NCBI GenBank assembly: GCA_041653935.1 | Contig: JBAZEO010000001.1 | Location: forward strand, 434,001 to 498,000 | DNA from: JAYEHL01 sp041653935 | Lineage (GTDB): Bacteria > Chloroflexota > Dehalococcoidia > E44-bin15 | Direction: 5' to 3' | DNA: 64,000 nucleotides | Part shown: positions 45,950-53,907 of the stretch, one piece after another | Layout: every line of letters begins with the position of its first letter | Numbering within the stretch: the first letter of the stretch is position 1 | The notes under the pieces: generated by a model | The model's database searches: none | What the model was told of the DNA's origin: nothing | Seen by the model: the letters and a program-made list of their open reading frames with translations, nothing else | Program-made: the position numbers and the translations under genes

Positions 45950-47098
45950 ATGTTCCGCTATTTAACCGCAGGCGAATCTCACGGTAAAGGCTTGATAGCG
46001 ATCATCGATGGAATGGTAGCCGGACTGCCACTCGATGAAGATTACATTGCCCGCAACCTAGCGCGACGACAGGGCGGATATGGCCGCGGCGCCCGCATGA
46101 AAATAGAACAGGACCATGCCGAGATCATCTCCGGCATACGTTACGGTCTGACCATCGGTAGTCCTATTTCTCTACTAATAAACAACCGCGACTGGGTAAA
46201 CTGGCAGGAGGCAATGTCGGTCGCTCCTGCTGCAAAGCAGAGCGAACCGGTGACGCGCCTGCGTCCCGGACACGCCGACCTGGCAGGGACAAAGAAGTAT
46301 GGGCTCGACGATGTGCGCCCGATACTGGAACGGGCCAGCGCACGCGAGACAGCCGCGCGTGTAGCCGTAGGCGCAGTAGCATGCCGCTTTCTGGAAGAGT
46401 TCGACATCGCGATAAAAAGCCACACCTTAGCCATAGGCGACGCGCGAATCGACCGTGTAAATATCGATAAAATCGACTGGGCCAGGGTGGAGAAATCACC
46501 AGTGCGCTGCGCGATGCCAAAAGTAGAGAAAACCATGATCGCCGCCGTAGACGCAGCCAAAGCGGCAGGCGACAGCGCAGGCGGAGTCTTTCAGGTAATC
46601 GCCACCGGCGTACCGATAGGATTAGGAAGCCATGTGCAGTGGGACCGCCGTCTCGACGGCAGGATAGCGCAGGCGATGATGAGCATTAACGCCGTCAAGA
46701 GTGTAGAGATAGGCGACAGCTCAGCGATTGCGGGGCTGAAAGGCTCGCTGACGCACGACATGATCAAATACGATAGAACGAAGCGGGAGTGGAGCCACGC
46801 TACGAATCACGCCGGAGGCATCGAGGGCGGCATCAGCAACGGCGAGGCGATAACGGTCACAGTGCTGGTGAAACCTATCCCCACACTGAGCAAACCGCTT
46901 CCTTCAATAGATCTCAAAACAGGTAAGCGCGTCGACGCGCATATCGAACGCAGCGACGTGTGCGTGGTGCCGACGGCGGGCGTAATAGGCGAGGCAATGC
47001 TGGCTATAGTGCTGACCGACGCCATTTTTGAGAAGTTCGGCGGCGACCATCTCAAGGAAACAATACGCAATTACAGGAATTACATTAAGACGATTTAA
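45950..47098 (+). CDS. aroC: Chorismate synthase
   Basis: Converts EPSP to chorismate with reduced FMN, the last step of the shikimate pathway. The 382-aa protein begins MFRYLTAGESHGKGL and holds GYGRGARM, RPGHADLAGTKKYG, RASARETAARVA, and a C-terminal GGIEGGISNGE segment. I chose the ATG at 45950 because GGGAGGGAG lies just upstream; a longer in-frame start at 45827 would run through the zinc-protein gene and has no conserved residues. A family A repeat lies between this gene and aroKB. Confidence 0.96.
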   Translation: MFRYLTAGESHGKGLIAIIDGMVAGLPLDEDYIARNLARRQGGYGRGARMKIEQDHAEIISGIRYGLTIGSPISLLINNRDWVNWQEAMSVAPAAKQSEPVTRLRPGHADLAGTKKYGLDDVRPILERASARETAARVAVGAVACRFLEEFDIAIKSHTLAIGDARIDRVNIDKIDWARVEKSPVRCAMPKVEKTMIAAVDAAKAAGDSAGGVFQVIATGVPIGLGSHVQWDRRLDGRIAQAMMSINAVKSVEIGDSSAIAGLKGSLTHDMIKYDRTKREWSHATNHAGGIEGGISNGEAITVTVLVKPIPTLSKPLPSIDLKTGKRVDAHIERSDVCVVPTAGVIGEAMLAIVLTDAIFEKFGGDHLKETIRNYRNYIKTI

Positions 47099-47112
47099 AA
47101 TTGTCATTATAC

Positions 47113-47169
47113 GTAGGGACAGGCCTTGTGCCTGCCCGCCAAATGGGCGACCACGAGGGTCGCCCCTAC
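47113..47169. repeat. Family A palindromic repeat, copy 2
   Basis: GTAGGGACAGGC...GCCTGCCC and GGGCGACC...GGTCGCCCCTAC, two hairpins bracketed by GTAGGG and CCCTAC. It fills most of the 91-nt aroC-aroKB gap inside the operon. Confidence 0.85.
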
Positions 47170-47189
47170 ATAAAACGGTTTAAGGCGTC

Positions 47190-48836
47190 ATGATGCATAA
47201 AGATAACATAATCATAATCGGTTTTTCCTTTACCGGGAAATCGGTAGTGGGTAAACTGGTTGCCCAGAAACTCGGGTGGGAGTACATAGACAGCGACCAC
47301 GCGATAGCAGCTGCCGTTGGTAAACCGGTGCCGGCCATATTCGCCGAAAAAGGTGAAACTCACTTCAGAAATCTGGAGCGCGAAATGCTGCAGAAATCGT
47401 GCAGCAGAAAGCAAAAGGTGATCGTTACCGGCGGCGGGGCCATCATGGATCCGCAAAATCGCGAACTCTTCCTGCAATCCGGCGTTGTTATCTGTCTGGA
47501 AGCACAACCGAAGACCATCTACAAACGGCTTCTGGAATCGACGCAAATGACGGACACTGTAGTGCGACCTCTACTGAATACAGCCGACCCGCTGGCACGC
47601 ATCATCCAGCTCAAAGCGTTGCGGCAATCATACTATGCTATAGCAGATCGAGCCATGTACACCGATAATCTCACAGTAAACCAGACCGTTGAAGGCGTGA
47701 TCAGCGCATTCGAGCAGGTCAAAGCGCAGAGGAAAGACACCGCTAAACAGACGACGCCGTTCATCGTAACCACAGCTACAGAAAGCTATCCGGTCTTCGT
47801 CGGCTGGGGGCTGCTGGAGAGCCTGGGGCGGAGGATGCTCCAATGCGGGCTGAGAGGCTCCGCCGTAATAATCAGCGACGACAACGTATTCTCCCGTCAC
47901 GGCGGCAAAACGATAAAGTCGCTAAAGGATGCCGGATTCAAAACGGAATCCTATATCGTGCCGGCGGGAGAATCGACCAAAACTATAGACACAGCGACCA
48001 AGATATACAACCGGCTGGTCAAACTACACACCGAGCGCGGACACGCCATCGTTGCGCTGGGCGGCGGCATGGTGGGCGACCTGGCCGGCTTCGCCGCAGC
48101 GACATTCCTGCGCGGCCTGCCTCTCGTTCACGTGCCAACATCGCTCATGGCCATGACCGACTCGTCGATAGGCGGCAAGGTGGCAGTTAACCACCCCAAG
48201 GCTAAAAACTTGATCGGCTCTTTCTATCAGCCGCGCCTGGTGCTGGCCGACGTGAGCACGCTCAAGACGCTGCCCAAGCGCGAGCTAATCTCCGGATGGG
48301 CCGAGGTAGTCAAGCACGCCATGATCCTCGACGCCGAATTCCTCGATTTACTCGAAAATAATACCGACAACTTATCAAAGCTCAAGCCCGCCAGGATCGC
48401 AGAGGCCATAAGACGCAGCGCCTATATCAAATCGACCGTGGTCGGCGAGGATGAGAAGGAACAGCGCAAACGCATGGTGTTGAACTACGGCCACACCATC
48501 GGGCACGGGCTGGAGACGGCTACCGGCTACGACAGGCTGCTGCACGGGGAAGCGGTATCCATCGGCATGATGGGGGCGGCTATGCTCAGCGAACGGCTAG
48601 GCCTGATACCGCACAGGATCGTGGTGCGACAGAAGAAATTGCTCGAACGTTTCGGCCTGCCCACGTCATACTCCAACGTAGGAATCGACTCGATACTCAA
48701 GGCCATGGCGCTCGATAAGAAAGTGAAAGAGAAAAGCATTCAGTGGGTGCTGCTAGACGGCATCGGCAAGACGACCTTCCGCGACGACGTTCCTCAAAAA
48801 GACGTGCTGAACGTGATTAATAAACTCATCGTGTAA
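47190..48836 (+). CDS. aroKB: Bifunctional shikimate kinase / 3-dehydroquinate synthase fusion
   Basis: One 548-aa chain joins two shikimate-pathway enzymes. Residues 1-175 are shikimate kinase, with P-loop GFSFTGKS (K17), D34 and D36 (YIDSD), R60, GGGAI (81-85) and an RPLL lid. Residues about 187-548 are dehydroquinate synthase, with NAD loop GGGMVGDLAGFAA, TSLMAMTDSSIGGK, SGWAEVVKHAM, LNYGHTIGHGLE and LHGEAVSIGM. Step 2 (AroB) and step 5 (AroK) are not consecutive, so fusion may serve co-expression. The two adjacent ATG codons (47190, 47193) are equal candidates; a weak AAGG lies upstream. Confidence 0.95.
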   Translation: MMHKDNIIIIGFSFTGKSVVGKLVAQKLGWEYIDSDHAIAAAVGKPVPAIFAEKGETHFRNLEREMLQKSCSRKQKVIVTGGGAIMDPQNRELFLQSGVVICLEAQPKTIYKRLLESTQMTDTVVRPLLNTADPLARIIQLKALRQSYYAIADRAMYTDNLTVNQTVEGVISAFEQVKAQRKDTAKQTTPFIVTTATESYPVFVGWGLLESLGRRMLQCGLRGSAVIISDDNVFSRHGGKTIKSLKDAGFKTESYIVPAGESTKTIDTATKIYNRLVKLHTERGHAIVALGGGMVGDLAGFAAATFLRGLPLVHVPTSLMAMTDSSIGGKVAVNHPKAKNLIGSFYQPRLVLADVSTLKTLPKRELISGWAEVVKHAMILDAEFLDLLENNTDNLSKLKPARIAEAIRRSAYIKSTVVGEDEKEQRKRMVLNYGHTIGHGLETATGYDRLLHGEAVSIGMMGAAMLSERLGLIPHRIVVRQKKLLERFGLPTSYSNVGIDSILKAMALDKKVKEKSIQWVLLDGIGKTTFRDDVPQKDVLNVINKLIV

Positions 48837-48841
48837 TAATT

Positions 48842-48903
48842 GTAGGGTGGGTCTTGACCCACCGTCATATAATTCAACTTGGCGGGTTAGAAACCCGCCC
48901 TAC
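48842..48903. repeat. Family A palindromic repeat, copy 3
   Basis: GTAGGGTGGG...CCCACC, then GGCGGGTT...AACCCGCCCTAC. It starts 6 bp after the aroKB stop and closely resembles copy 1, so it may also serve as an RNA 3' end. Confidence 0.88.
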
Positions 48904-48997
48904 GTCTTAGCCCCATAGGTCTATTGCGTCCTCATGATATTATCAGGTAGTATGTTGACGCAACATCGAATCCAATACGAGAGGTTTAAACCAACTC

Positions 48998-49903
48998 ATG
49001 GTCAGCTGCAACATAGACGATAGCAAGCGCCCATCCAACTCAAGGTGGAGCAGAGGGATATTCCCCTACATCCGCGTGCTCAAGCCGCGCGAGACAGTGC
49101 TGTTAACCTTTATCGGCCTATGCTCCGGTCTAGTGGCAGGCGCAAGTATCGAACATTTCGAGATAGGCAGGATATTACTGGCGACGCTGGCGCTATTGCT
49201 GGGCAACGGAGGCACCAACGGCCTGACCAACTACATCGACCGCGACCTGGATGCCAGAATGGAGAGGGTCAGACATCGGCCGCTGCCATCAAAGCAGATC
49301 GACCCGCCACAGAAGATGCTGCCCTGGGCCATCAGCCTGGTGATAGCGGGGTTAATAATCGCATGGTTCCTCCACTGGCTGTGCTTCACCTTCGCCGCCG
49401 CAGGCGTTATCGTAGCGATCACGTTCCGGAAAAGGGTGACATGCGTATTCCCGCAGGGCGCTCTGGCAGGCTGCGCACCGGTGTTCATCGGATATACGGC
49501 TATCAGCAAGGACGTAGATTTAACATTGCTCTTCCTCTGCCTATTGATAACCATCTGGATACCGCTGCACGTATGGAGCCTGATGATCTCGCACCGCGAC
49601 GACTATCGACAGGCGGGCATCACATACTTCCCGCTGTCACTCGAGGTCAAGGACTCGGTCAAGATGCTGCCGGTATTGGCCGTGCTGCTCGTTGCGCTCT
49701 CACTGGCGCTCTACTTCGTCGGACACTTCCACTGGCTGTACCTGGCAACGGCATGCTTCATGGGAATCCTCACGATTACATCAACGACGCGCCTGATATA
49801 TAGAAAACTCTCCAGCGAATCGTGGAAGATATACAAATTGACCGCCTTCCCATATCTCGGCATACTCTTCCTCGCCATGGCTTTAGACGTCTGGCTGCTG
49901 TAG
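48998..49903 (+). CDS. UbiA-family prenyltransferase, CtaB-like
   Basis: Polytopic membrane protein (301 aa, about 7-9 helices). It has the first Asp-rich motif as NYIDRDLDARM (about 77-87) followed by RHRPLPS, and a second region IWIPLHVWSLMISHRDDYRQAGITYFPL, which resembles protoheme IX farnesyltransferase (CtaB). It would join a prenyl diphosphate to an aromatic or porphyrin ring. Heme O synthesis is odd for a likely anaerobe, so quinone or other lipid synthesis is a fair alternative. It lies 8 nt before the acyl-CoA dehydrogenase. Confidence 0.82.
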   Translation: MVSCNIDDSKRPSNSRWSRGIFPYIRVLKPRETVLLTFIGLCSGLVAGASIEHFEIGRILLATLALLLGNGGTNGLTNYIDRDLDARMERVRHRPLPSKQIDPPQKMLPWAISLVIAGLIIAWFLHWLCFTFAAAGVIVAITFRKRVTCVFPQGALAGCAPVFIGYTAISKDVDLTLLFLCLLITIWIPLHVWSLMISHRDDYRQAGITYFPLSLEVKDSVKMLPVLAVLLVALSLALYFVGHFHWLYLATACFMGILTITSTTRLIYRKLSSESWKIYKLTAFPYLGILFLAMALDVWLL

Positions 49904-49911
49904 GAGAAGCG

Positions 49912-51045
49912 ATGGATTTTAATCTCTGCGAACATCATAAGATGATCCGCAACGCGGCTAAGGATTTCGCCGATAAGTCGGTGCGGCCTATCGCCGCGGA
50001 GATCGACCGCAGGTGCGAGTTCCCTTCAGCCCTGGTAAAGCAGATGGGACAGATGGGGTACTTCGGCCTGCAATACCCGGCCAAGTATGGAGGCAGCGAC
50101 GCGGGCTATATCGGGCTGGCGCTCGCAGCCGAGCAGCTATCGCAAGCATCGATGGTCACCGGAGCGATCATGGGTGTGATGAGCCTGACCGGTGAGGCGC
50201 TGCTGCATCATAGCACCGAGAAGCAGAAAGAAACATTTTTGAAGCCGATGGCGAGCGGAGACATGCTCGCATCATTTGCCTTCACCGAGGCCGCCACCGG
50301 CTCCGATCCATCATCTATCGAGACTAAAGCCCAGCTTCACGGCGGCGATTATATTATTTCAGGCCAGAAACAGTTCGTCGCCATGGCCCACGCATCCAAT
50401 CTGGCGCTCGTCTTTGCCAGGGACGAAACGGAGAGGATCAGCGCCTTCATGGTCGACACTTCATCGCCGGGATTCGAGATACGCCACCCCTGCGCCACCA
50501 TGGGCGCGCGCGGCCTGTGCCCCTCAGTCGTCTATCTGGACGACATGCGTATCCCTAAAAAGAACATGGTCGGCAAGAAGTCCGACGGCTACAACATCAT
50601 GCTGGAAGCGATGAGCATCGGCAAGCTTGTCACCGCCGCAGAGGCTGTCGGTGTGGCGCAGGAGGCGCTCGACCTGTCGCTGGCATACGCCCGCGAGCGC
50701 ACCGCCTATCAAAGACCGATCGGCGACCTGCTGTCGATAAAGTGGCTCCTTGCTGAAATGCACGTCCGCATCGAGGCCTCGCGCCTGTTGGCATACGAGG
50801 CCGCCGCGCTGCGCGACGAAGGTAAGAGCATCATGAAAGAATCGGCCACGGCGAAGCTGTTCGCCTCGCAATCGGCTGTTGACGTCACGCGCATGGCCAT
50901 GCAGGTGCACGGGGCCTACGGATATATGAGCGACATGGCCGTCGAGCGTCTGTACCGCGACGCCAAGCTGACAGAGATATATGAAGGCGTCTCCGAGATA
51001 CAGCGCACCATCATAGCCAACAGCCTGCTGAGGGACAACGCTTGA
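49912..51045 (+). CDS. Acyl-CoA dehydrogenase
   Basis: FAD enzyme (377 aa) that introduces the 2,3 double bond into acyl-CoA. It has the N-terminal helical domain, FAFTEAATGSDPS in the middle beta domain, and the C-terminal helical domain with catalytic E358 (IYEGVSEIQR), in the position of short/medium-chain enzymes. I chose the ATG at 49912 because AGGAGAAG lies just before it. It begins 8 nt after the prenyltransferase and overlaps tgt by 4 nt. Together with the hydratase and hydroxyacyl-CoA dehydrogenase at 13-15 kb it gives three steps of beta-oxidation. Confidence 0.94.
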   Translation: MDFNLCEHHKMIRNAAKDFADKSVRPIAAEIDRRCEFPSALVKQMGQMGYFGLQYPAKYGGSDAGYIGLALAAEQLSQASMVTGAIMGVMSLTGEALLHHSTEKQKETFLKPMASGDMLASFAFTEAATGSDPSSIETKAQLHGGDYIISGQKQFVAMAHASNLALVFARDETERISAFMVDTSSPGFEIRHPCATMGARGLCPSVVYLDDMRIPKKNMVGKKSDGYNIMLEAMSIGKLVTAAEAVGVAQEALDLSLAYARERTAYQRPIGDLLSIKWLLAEMHVRIEASRLLAYEAAALRDEGKSIMKESATAKLFASQSAVDVTRMAMQVHGAYGYMSDMAVERLYRDAKLTEIYEGVSEIQRTIIANSLLRDNA

Positions 51046-52250
51046 GCTTCAAGCTGACCAACCGCTGTCCCGCCACGTCCGCCCGCGCCGGCATACTATC
51101 GACTGCGCATGGCGACGTGCCAACGCCGGCCTTCGCGCCGGTAGCCACACAGGCATCGGTAAAGGCGCTCAATCCGGAAACAGTCGCCAGCCTCGGCGCA
51201 AAGATACTTCTGTCGAACACCTATCACCTCTACCTGCGTCCGGGCGTCGATGTCATCGGTAAATTCGGCGGCCTGCATAAATTCATGAACTGGCCGGGGC
51301 CGATCCTCACCGACAGCGGGGGCTATCAGGTGTTCAGCCTGTCGCACCTGCGCAAGGTGAGCGACGACGGGGTCACCTTCCGCTCACACCTCGACGGCAG
51401 CGAACATTTCATCTCTCCGGAGCTGGCCATACAATATCAAGAAGCAATTGGAGCCGATATAATCATGGCCTTCGACGAGTGTCCGCCTTACACGGAAAAA
51501 CGCAGCGAAATCGAAGAGGCGGTAATTCGCACCAACCTCTGGGCCGAACGCTGTCTGAAGGCTAAAAAAAGAGCGAATCAGGCCATCTACGGAATCGTCC
51601 AGGGGGGTGGATTCGCCGATCTGCGCCGGCTTTCCGCAGAGGCCATCACCGCAATGAACTTCGACGGCTACGCCATCGGCGGGCTGAGCCTGGGCGAGCC
51701 CAAGGAGATAACTAACAATATGCTGCAGGAGACCGTGCGGCTCCTCCCCGACGATAAAGTGCGTTACCTGATGGGCGTGGGCTCGCCGGAGGACCTGCTC
51801 AATGGTATCGCACACGGCATCGACCTGTTCGACTGCGCATTGCCGACGCGCATCGCCAGGAACGGCGGGTTCTTCACAAGATACGGACGAAAAATAATAC
51901 GCAACGCTCAGTATGCAGACCTCAATGCTCCACTCGACGATGAATGCGACTGTTATACCTGCCGCAACTTCTCCGCCGCCTACCTGCACCACCTCTTCCG
52001 CTGCAAGGAGCTGCTGGCCTACAGCCTGTCCACGATACACAACCTGCACTTCATACTGAAACTGGTAGCCGATACGAGACAAAGTATAATCGATGGAAGG
52101 TTCAAGGAATTCAAAGAGGCGTTCCTCAGCACATACGAACCGACCGACGAAACGGTGCGGCTGGCCCAGATGGAGAAGGGGAGAAAGAATCAGAGGGCCA
52201 AGTTCAGCGAGAACCAGTCACGATGCGATGAGGATGAGAGTATATGTTGA
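51042..52250 (+). CDS. tgt: Queuine tRNA-ribosyltransferase
   Basis: Exchanges the wobble guanine of GUN anticodons for preQ1 in bacteria. The 402-aa TIM barrel shows the general base D91 (LTDSGGYQVF), GIVQGG, nucleophile D264 (DLFDCALPTR) and the zinc site C302, C304, C307 and H333, numbered as in well-studied enzymes. The start is TTG in a TTGA overlap with the acyl-CoA dehydrogenase stop. The last 47 nt overlap the 3' end of fdhD on the other strand. queH, acting later on the same modification, is 8 kb away. Confidence 0.95.
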   Translation: MSFKLTNRCPATSARAGILSTAHGDVPTPAFAPVATQASVKALNPETVASLGAKILLSNTYHLYLRPGVDVIGKFGGLHKFMNWPGPILTDSGGYQVFSLSHLRKVSDDGVTFRSHLDGSEHFISPELAIQYQEAIGADIIMAFDECPPYTEKRSEIEEAVIRTNLWAERCLKAKKRANQAIYGIVQGGGFADLRRLSAEAITAMNFDGYAIGGLSLGEPKEITNNMLQETVRLLPDDKVRYLMGVGSPEDLLNGIAHGIDLFDCALPTRIARNGGFFTRYGRKIIRNAQYADLNAPLDDECDCYTCRNFSAAYLHHLFRCKELLAYSLSTIHNLHFILKLVADTRQSIIDGRFKEFKEAFLSTYEPTDETVRLAQMEKGRKNQRAKFSENQSRCDEDESIC

Positions 52251-52899
52251 ACTGTCCTCCGCGGACGAACCCCACCAGCGTAACGCCGTAATCGACGGCC
52301 TCCGCGACAGCCAGGGTTGTCGGCGCAGCGATCGTAACCACTATCGGAATGCCCACCCTCACCACCTTTTTCATCGCCGATATCGTCTGACGGCATGAGG
52401 TCACAATCACACAATCGCACATCTCGAACCCGTTCCTGATCGCGAGGCCGATGGCCTTATCGATAGCACAGTGCCTGCTGATATCCTCAACGAAGAACAT
52501 GATATCGCCGTGAGCGATGCCGACTATATGAGTTCCGCCGGTCTTTATATGCAGCGGGCAATTCTTTCCCAGTTCCTCTGCCCAGCTCAAGATTTGAGCA
52601 TCGGTAGCCTGCAAATCTGAGTCGATAACATCCGGCTTGCGCATCCTCGAACGTCGTTTGCGCGATACTAATATGGTGTTGCCCTCGACTGTGATATCAA
52701 TATCGGACGGAGACGCAATGCCCTCATCGAACAGATAACCCAGGGCGAGTTCCTCCAGATGCTCGGCCAGACCGGTCAGTCGCCGATGCACCTTGCCGTC
52801 TATTTTGATAACGACCTCTGTCTCGCGAATCACGGAGTCCGTCTGCGAGACCTTCTCGCTATCAACAACCTTCAGTATTTTCAGCTTATCGTAATGCAT
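52204..52899 (-). CDS. fdhD: FdhD-family protein, divergent
   Basis: FdhD hands sulfur to the molybdenum/tungsten cofactor of formate dehydrogenase. The 231-aa protein is recognisable by LTGLAEHLEELALGYLFDEG, FFVEDISRHCAIDKAIG, AAPTTLAVAEA and TLVGFVRGGQFNIYS. Several hallmark residues differ. The CxxC pair expected near residue 115-125 is absent, GRHNA is SRHCA (Cys144), and the SGR motif is SCRQT (Cys169). It may thus use other cysteines or act on another enzyme. No formate dehydrogenase gene is near. Its 3' end overlaps tgt. Confidence 0.8.
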   Translation of the reverse strand: MHYDKLKILKVVDSEKVSQTDSVIRETEVVIKIDGKVHRRLTGLAEHLEELALGYLFDEGIASPSDIDITVEGNTILVSRKRRSRMRKPDVIDSDLQATDAQILSWAEELGKNCPLHIKTGGTHIVGIAHGDIMFFVEDISRHCAIDKAIGLAIRNGFEMCDCVIVTSCRQTISAMKKVVRVGIPIVVTIAAPTTLAVAEAVDYGVTLVGFVRGGQFNIYSHPHRIVTGSR

Positions 52900-52926
52900 C
52901 GCACCTTCCTTGAATGAGGGGACTCC

Positions 52927-52954
52927 GTAGGGGCGAAAAATTTTTCGCCCCTAC
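52927..52954. repeat. 28-bp perfect palindrome (minimal family A unit)
   Basis: GTAGGGGCGAAAAA followed directly by its reverse complement. It is the outer frame of family A (GTAGGG...CCCTAC) with a single stem, placed 27 bp upstream of the fdhD start. Confidence 0.88.
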
Positions 52955-52995
52955 AAAACGGATTTGATTCGAAATAATTTATCCCCCGCTAACAC

Positions 52996-53027
52996 AACTG
53001 CCGATGATTATTATACCATCGGCAGTT
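52996..53027 (-). terminator. Hairpin downstream of the acyl-CoA mutase operon
   Basis: An 11-bp perfect stem (AACTGCCGATG / CATCGGCAGTT) with a 10-nt loop lies about 40 nt after the last mutase gene. The T-run is clearer on the + strand, so its role as minus-strand terminator is likely but not certain. Confidence 0.55.
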
Positions 53028-53064
53028 TTCATACCAAATATTCAGCTAATAGCGAATTTTAAAT

Positions 53065-53454
53065 CTAGTTCACCGCGCCGGTAAGGAACTTCACTATATC
53101 GCTGGAGGGGGTTCCAGGGCCGAATACGGCGTTGACCCCGATCTTCTTCAGGGCGGGGACATCCTCCTCAGGAATGATGCCGCCCGCAACTACTACGACT
53201 TTGAGCCCCTTCTTCTTAAGCTTGTCCATAACCATAGGGAAAATATCCAGGTGCGCCCCGGACAGGATGCTGAGCCCCACCACATCGACATCTTCCTGAA
53301 GGGCGGACTCGGCTATCATATCCGGAGTCTGGCGCAGCCCGCTGTAGATAACCTCCATGCCGGCATCGCGCAGGGCGCGCACCACGAACTTGGCACCGCG
53401 GTCGTGACCGTCCAGTCCCGGTTTAGCAACAAGAACCTTTATCGTCTTCGCCAT
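53065..53454 (-). CDS. Acyl-CoA mutase B12-binding (small) subunit
   Basis: Stand-alone cobalamin-binding domain (129 aa) of a methylmalonyl-CoA mutase-type enzyme. It has the base-off signature DGHDRG (D15, H17, G20), where H17 would be the lower cobalt ligand, then GLSILSGAH and VAGGIIPEED. In many mutases this domain is fused to the large subunit; here it is separate, as in Archaea and some Chloroflexota. I chose the ATG at 53454 (AAAGGTG upstream) over an in-frame GTG at 53463. It is the last gene of the mutase-epimerase operon. Confidence 0.93.
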   Translation of the reverse strand: MAKTIKVLVAKPGLDGHDRGAKFVVRALRDAGMEVIYSGLRQTPDMIAESALQEDVDVVGLSILSGAHLDIFPMVMDKLKKKGLKVVVVAGGIIPEEDVPALKKIGVNAVFGPGTPSSDIVKFLTGAVN

Positions 53455-53469
53455 ACAGATCACCTTTCC

Positions 53470-53874
53470 TTACTTCTTTATCTTCTGCACGAGCTCTAAG
53501 AGTACGCCCCTGGTCGCCTTGGGATGTATGAAAGCTATCATCCCGGCCATGCCCTTGCGCGGTTTCTTATCGATGAGCGCCACGCCCTTGGCCTCCAGGG
53601 CTGCGAGCTCTTTTTCGAGGTTTTCAACCTCAAACGCTATGTGATGTATGCCCTCGCCCTTGGTCTCCACGAACTTGGCGATGCCGGTGTCCGGCTTTAC
53701 CGGCTGAACGAACTCGATGTGCACGCCGCCGATATTAACCGCGGCCGCCTTCACGCCCTGATCCGGTATCTCCTCCTCGTGTTCGCTCTTTACACCGAAG
53801 ACGTCGCCCCAGACCTTCAGGACTTCGTCGATGTTCTTCACCGCTATCGCTATATGATCAATCTTCTTAAGCAT
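53470..53874 (-). CDS. mce: Methylmalonyl-CoA epimerase
   Basis: The 134-aa VOC-fold protein interconverts the (R) and (S) forms of methylmalonyl-CoA. It shows the paired beta-alpha-beta-beta-beta modules and metal ligands H7 (KIDHIAIAV), E54 (HIEFVQP), H78 (GIHHIAF) and E127 (LLELV); E54 stands where some characterised enzymes have Gln. Its place between the two mutase subunits supports methylmalonyl-CoA rather than isobutyryl-CoA as the operon substrate. Confidence 0.92.
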   Translation of the reverse strand: MLKKIDHIAIAVKNIDEVLKVWGDVFGVKSEHEEEIPDQGVKAAAVNIGGVHIEFVQPVKPDTGIAKFVETKGEGIHHIAFEVENLEKELAALEAKGVALIDKKPRKGMAGMIAFIHPKATRGVLLELVQKIKK

Positions 53875-53907
53875 TTAATCCTCCTAAAATCTTTCGATCT
53901 GTCTCAA

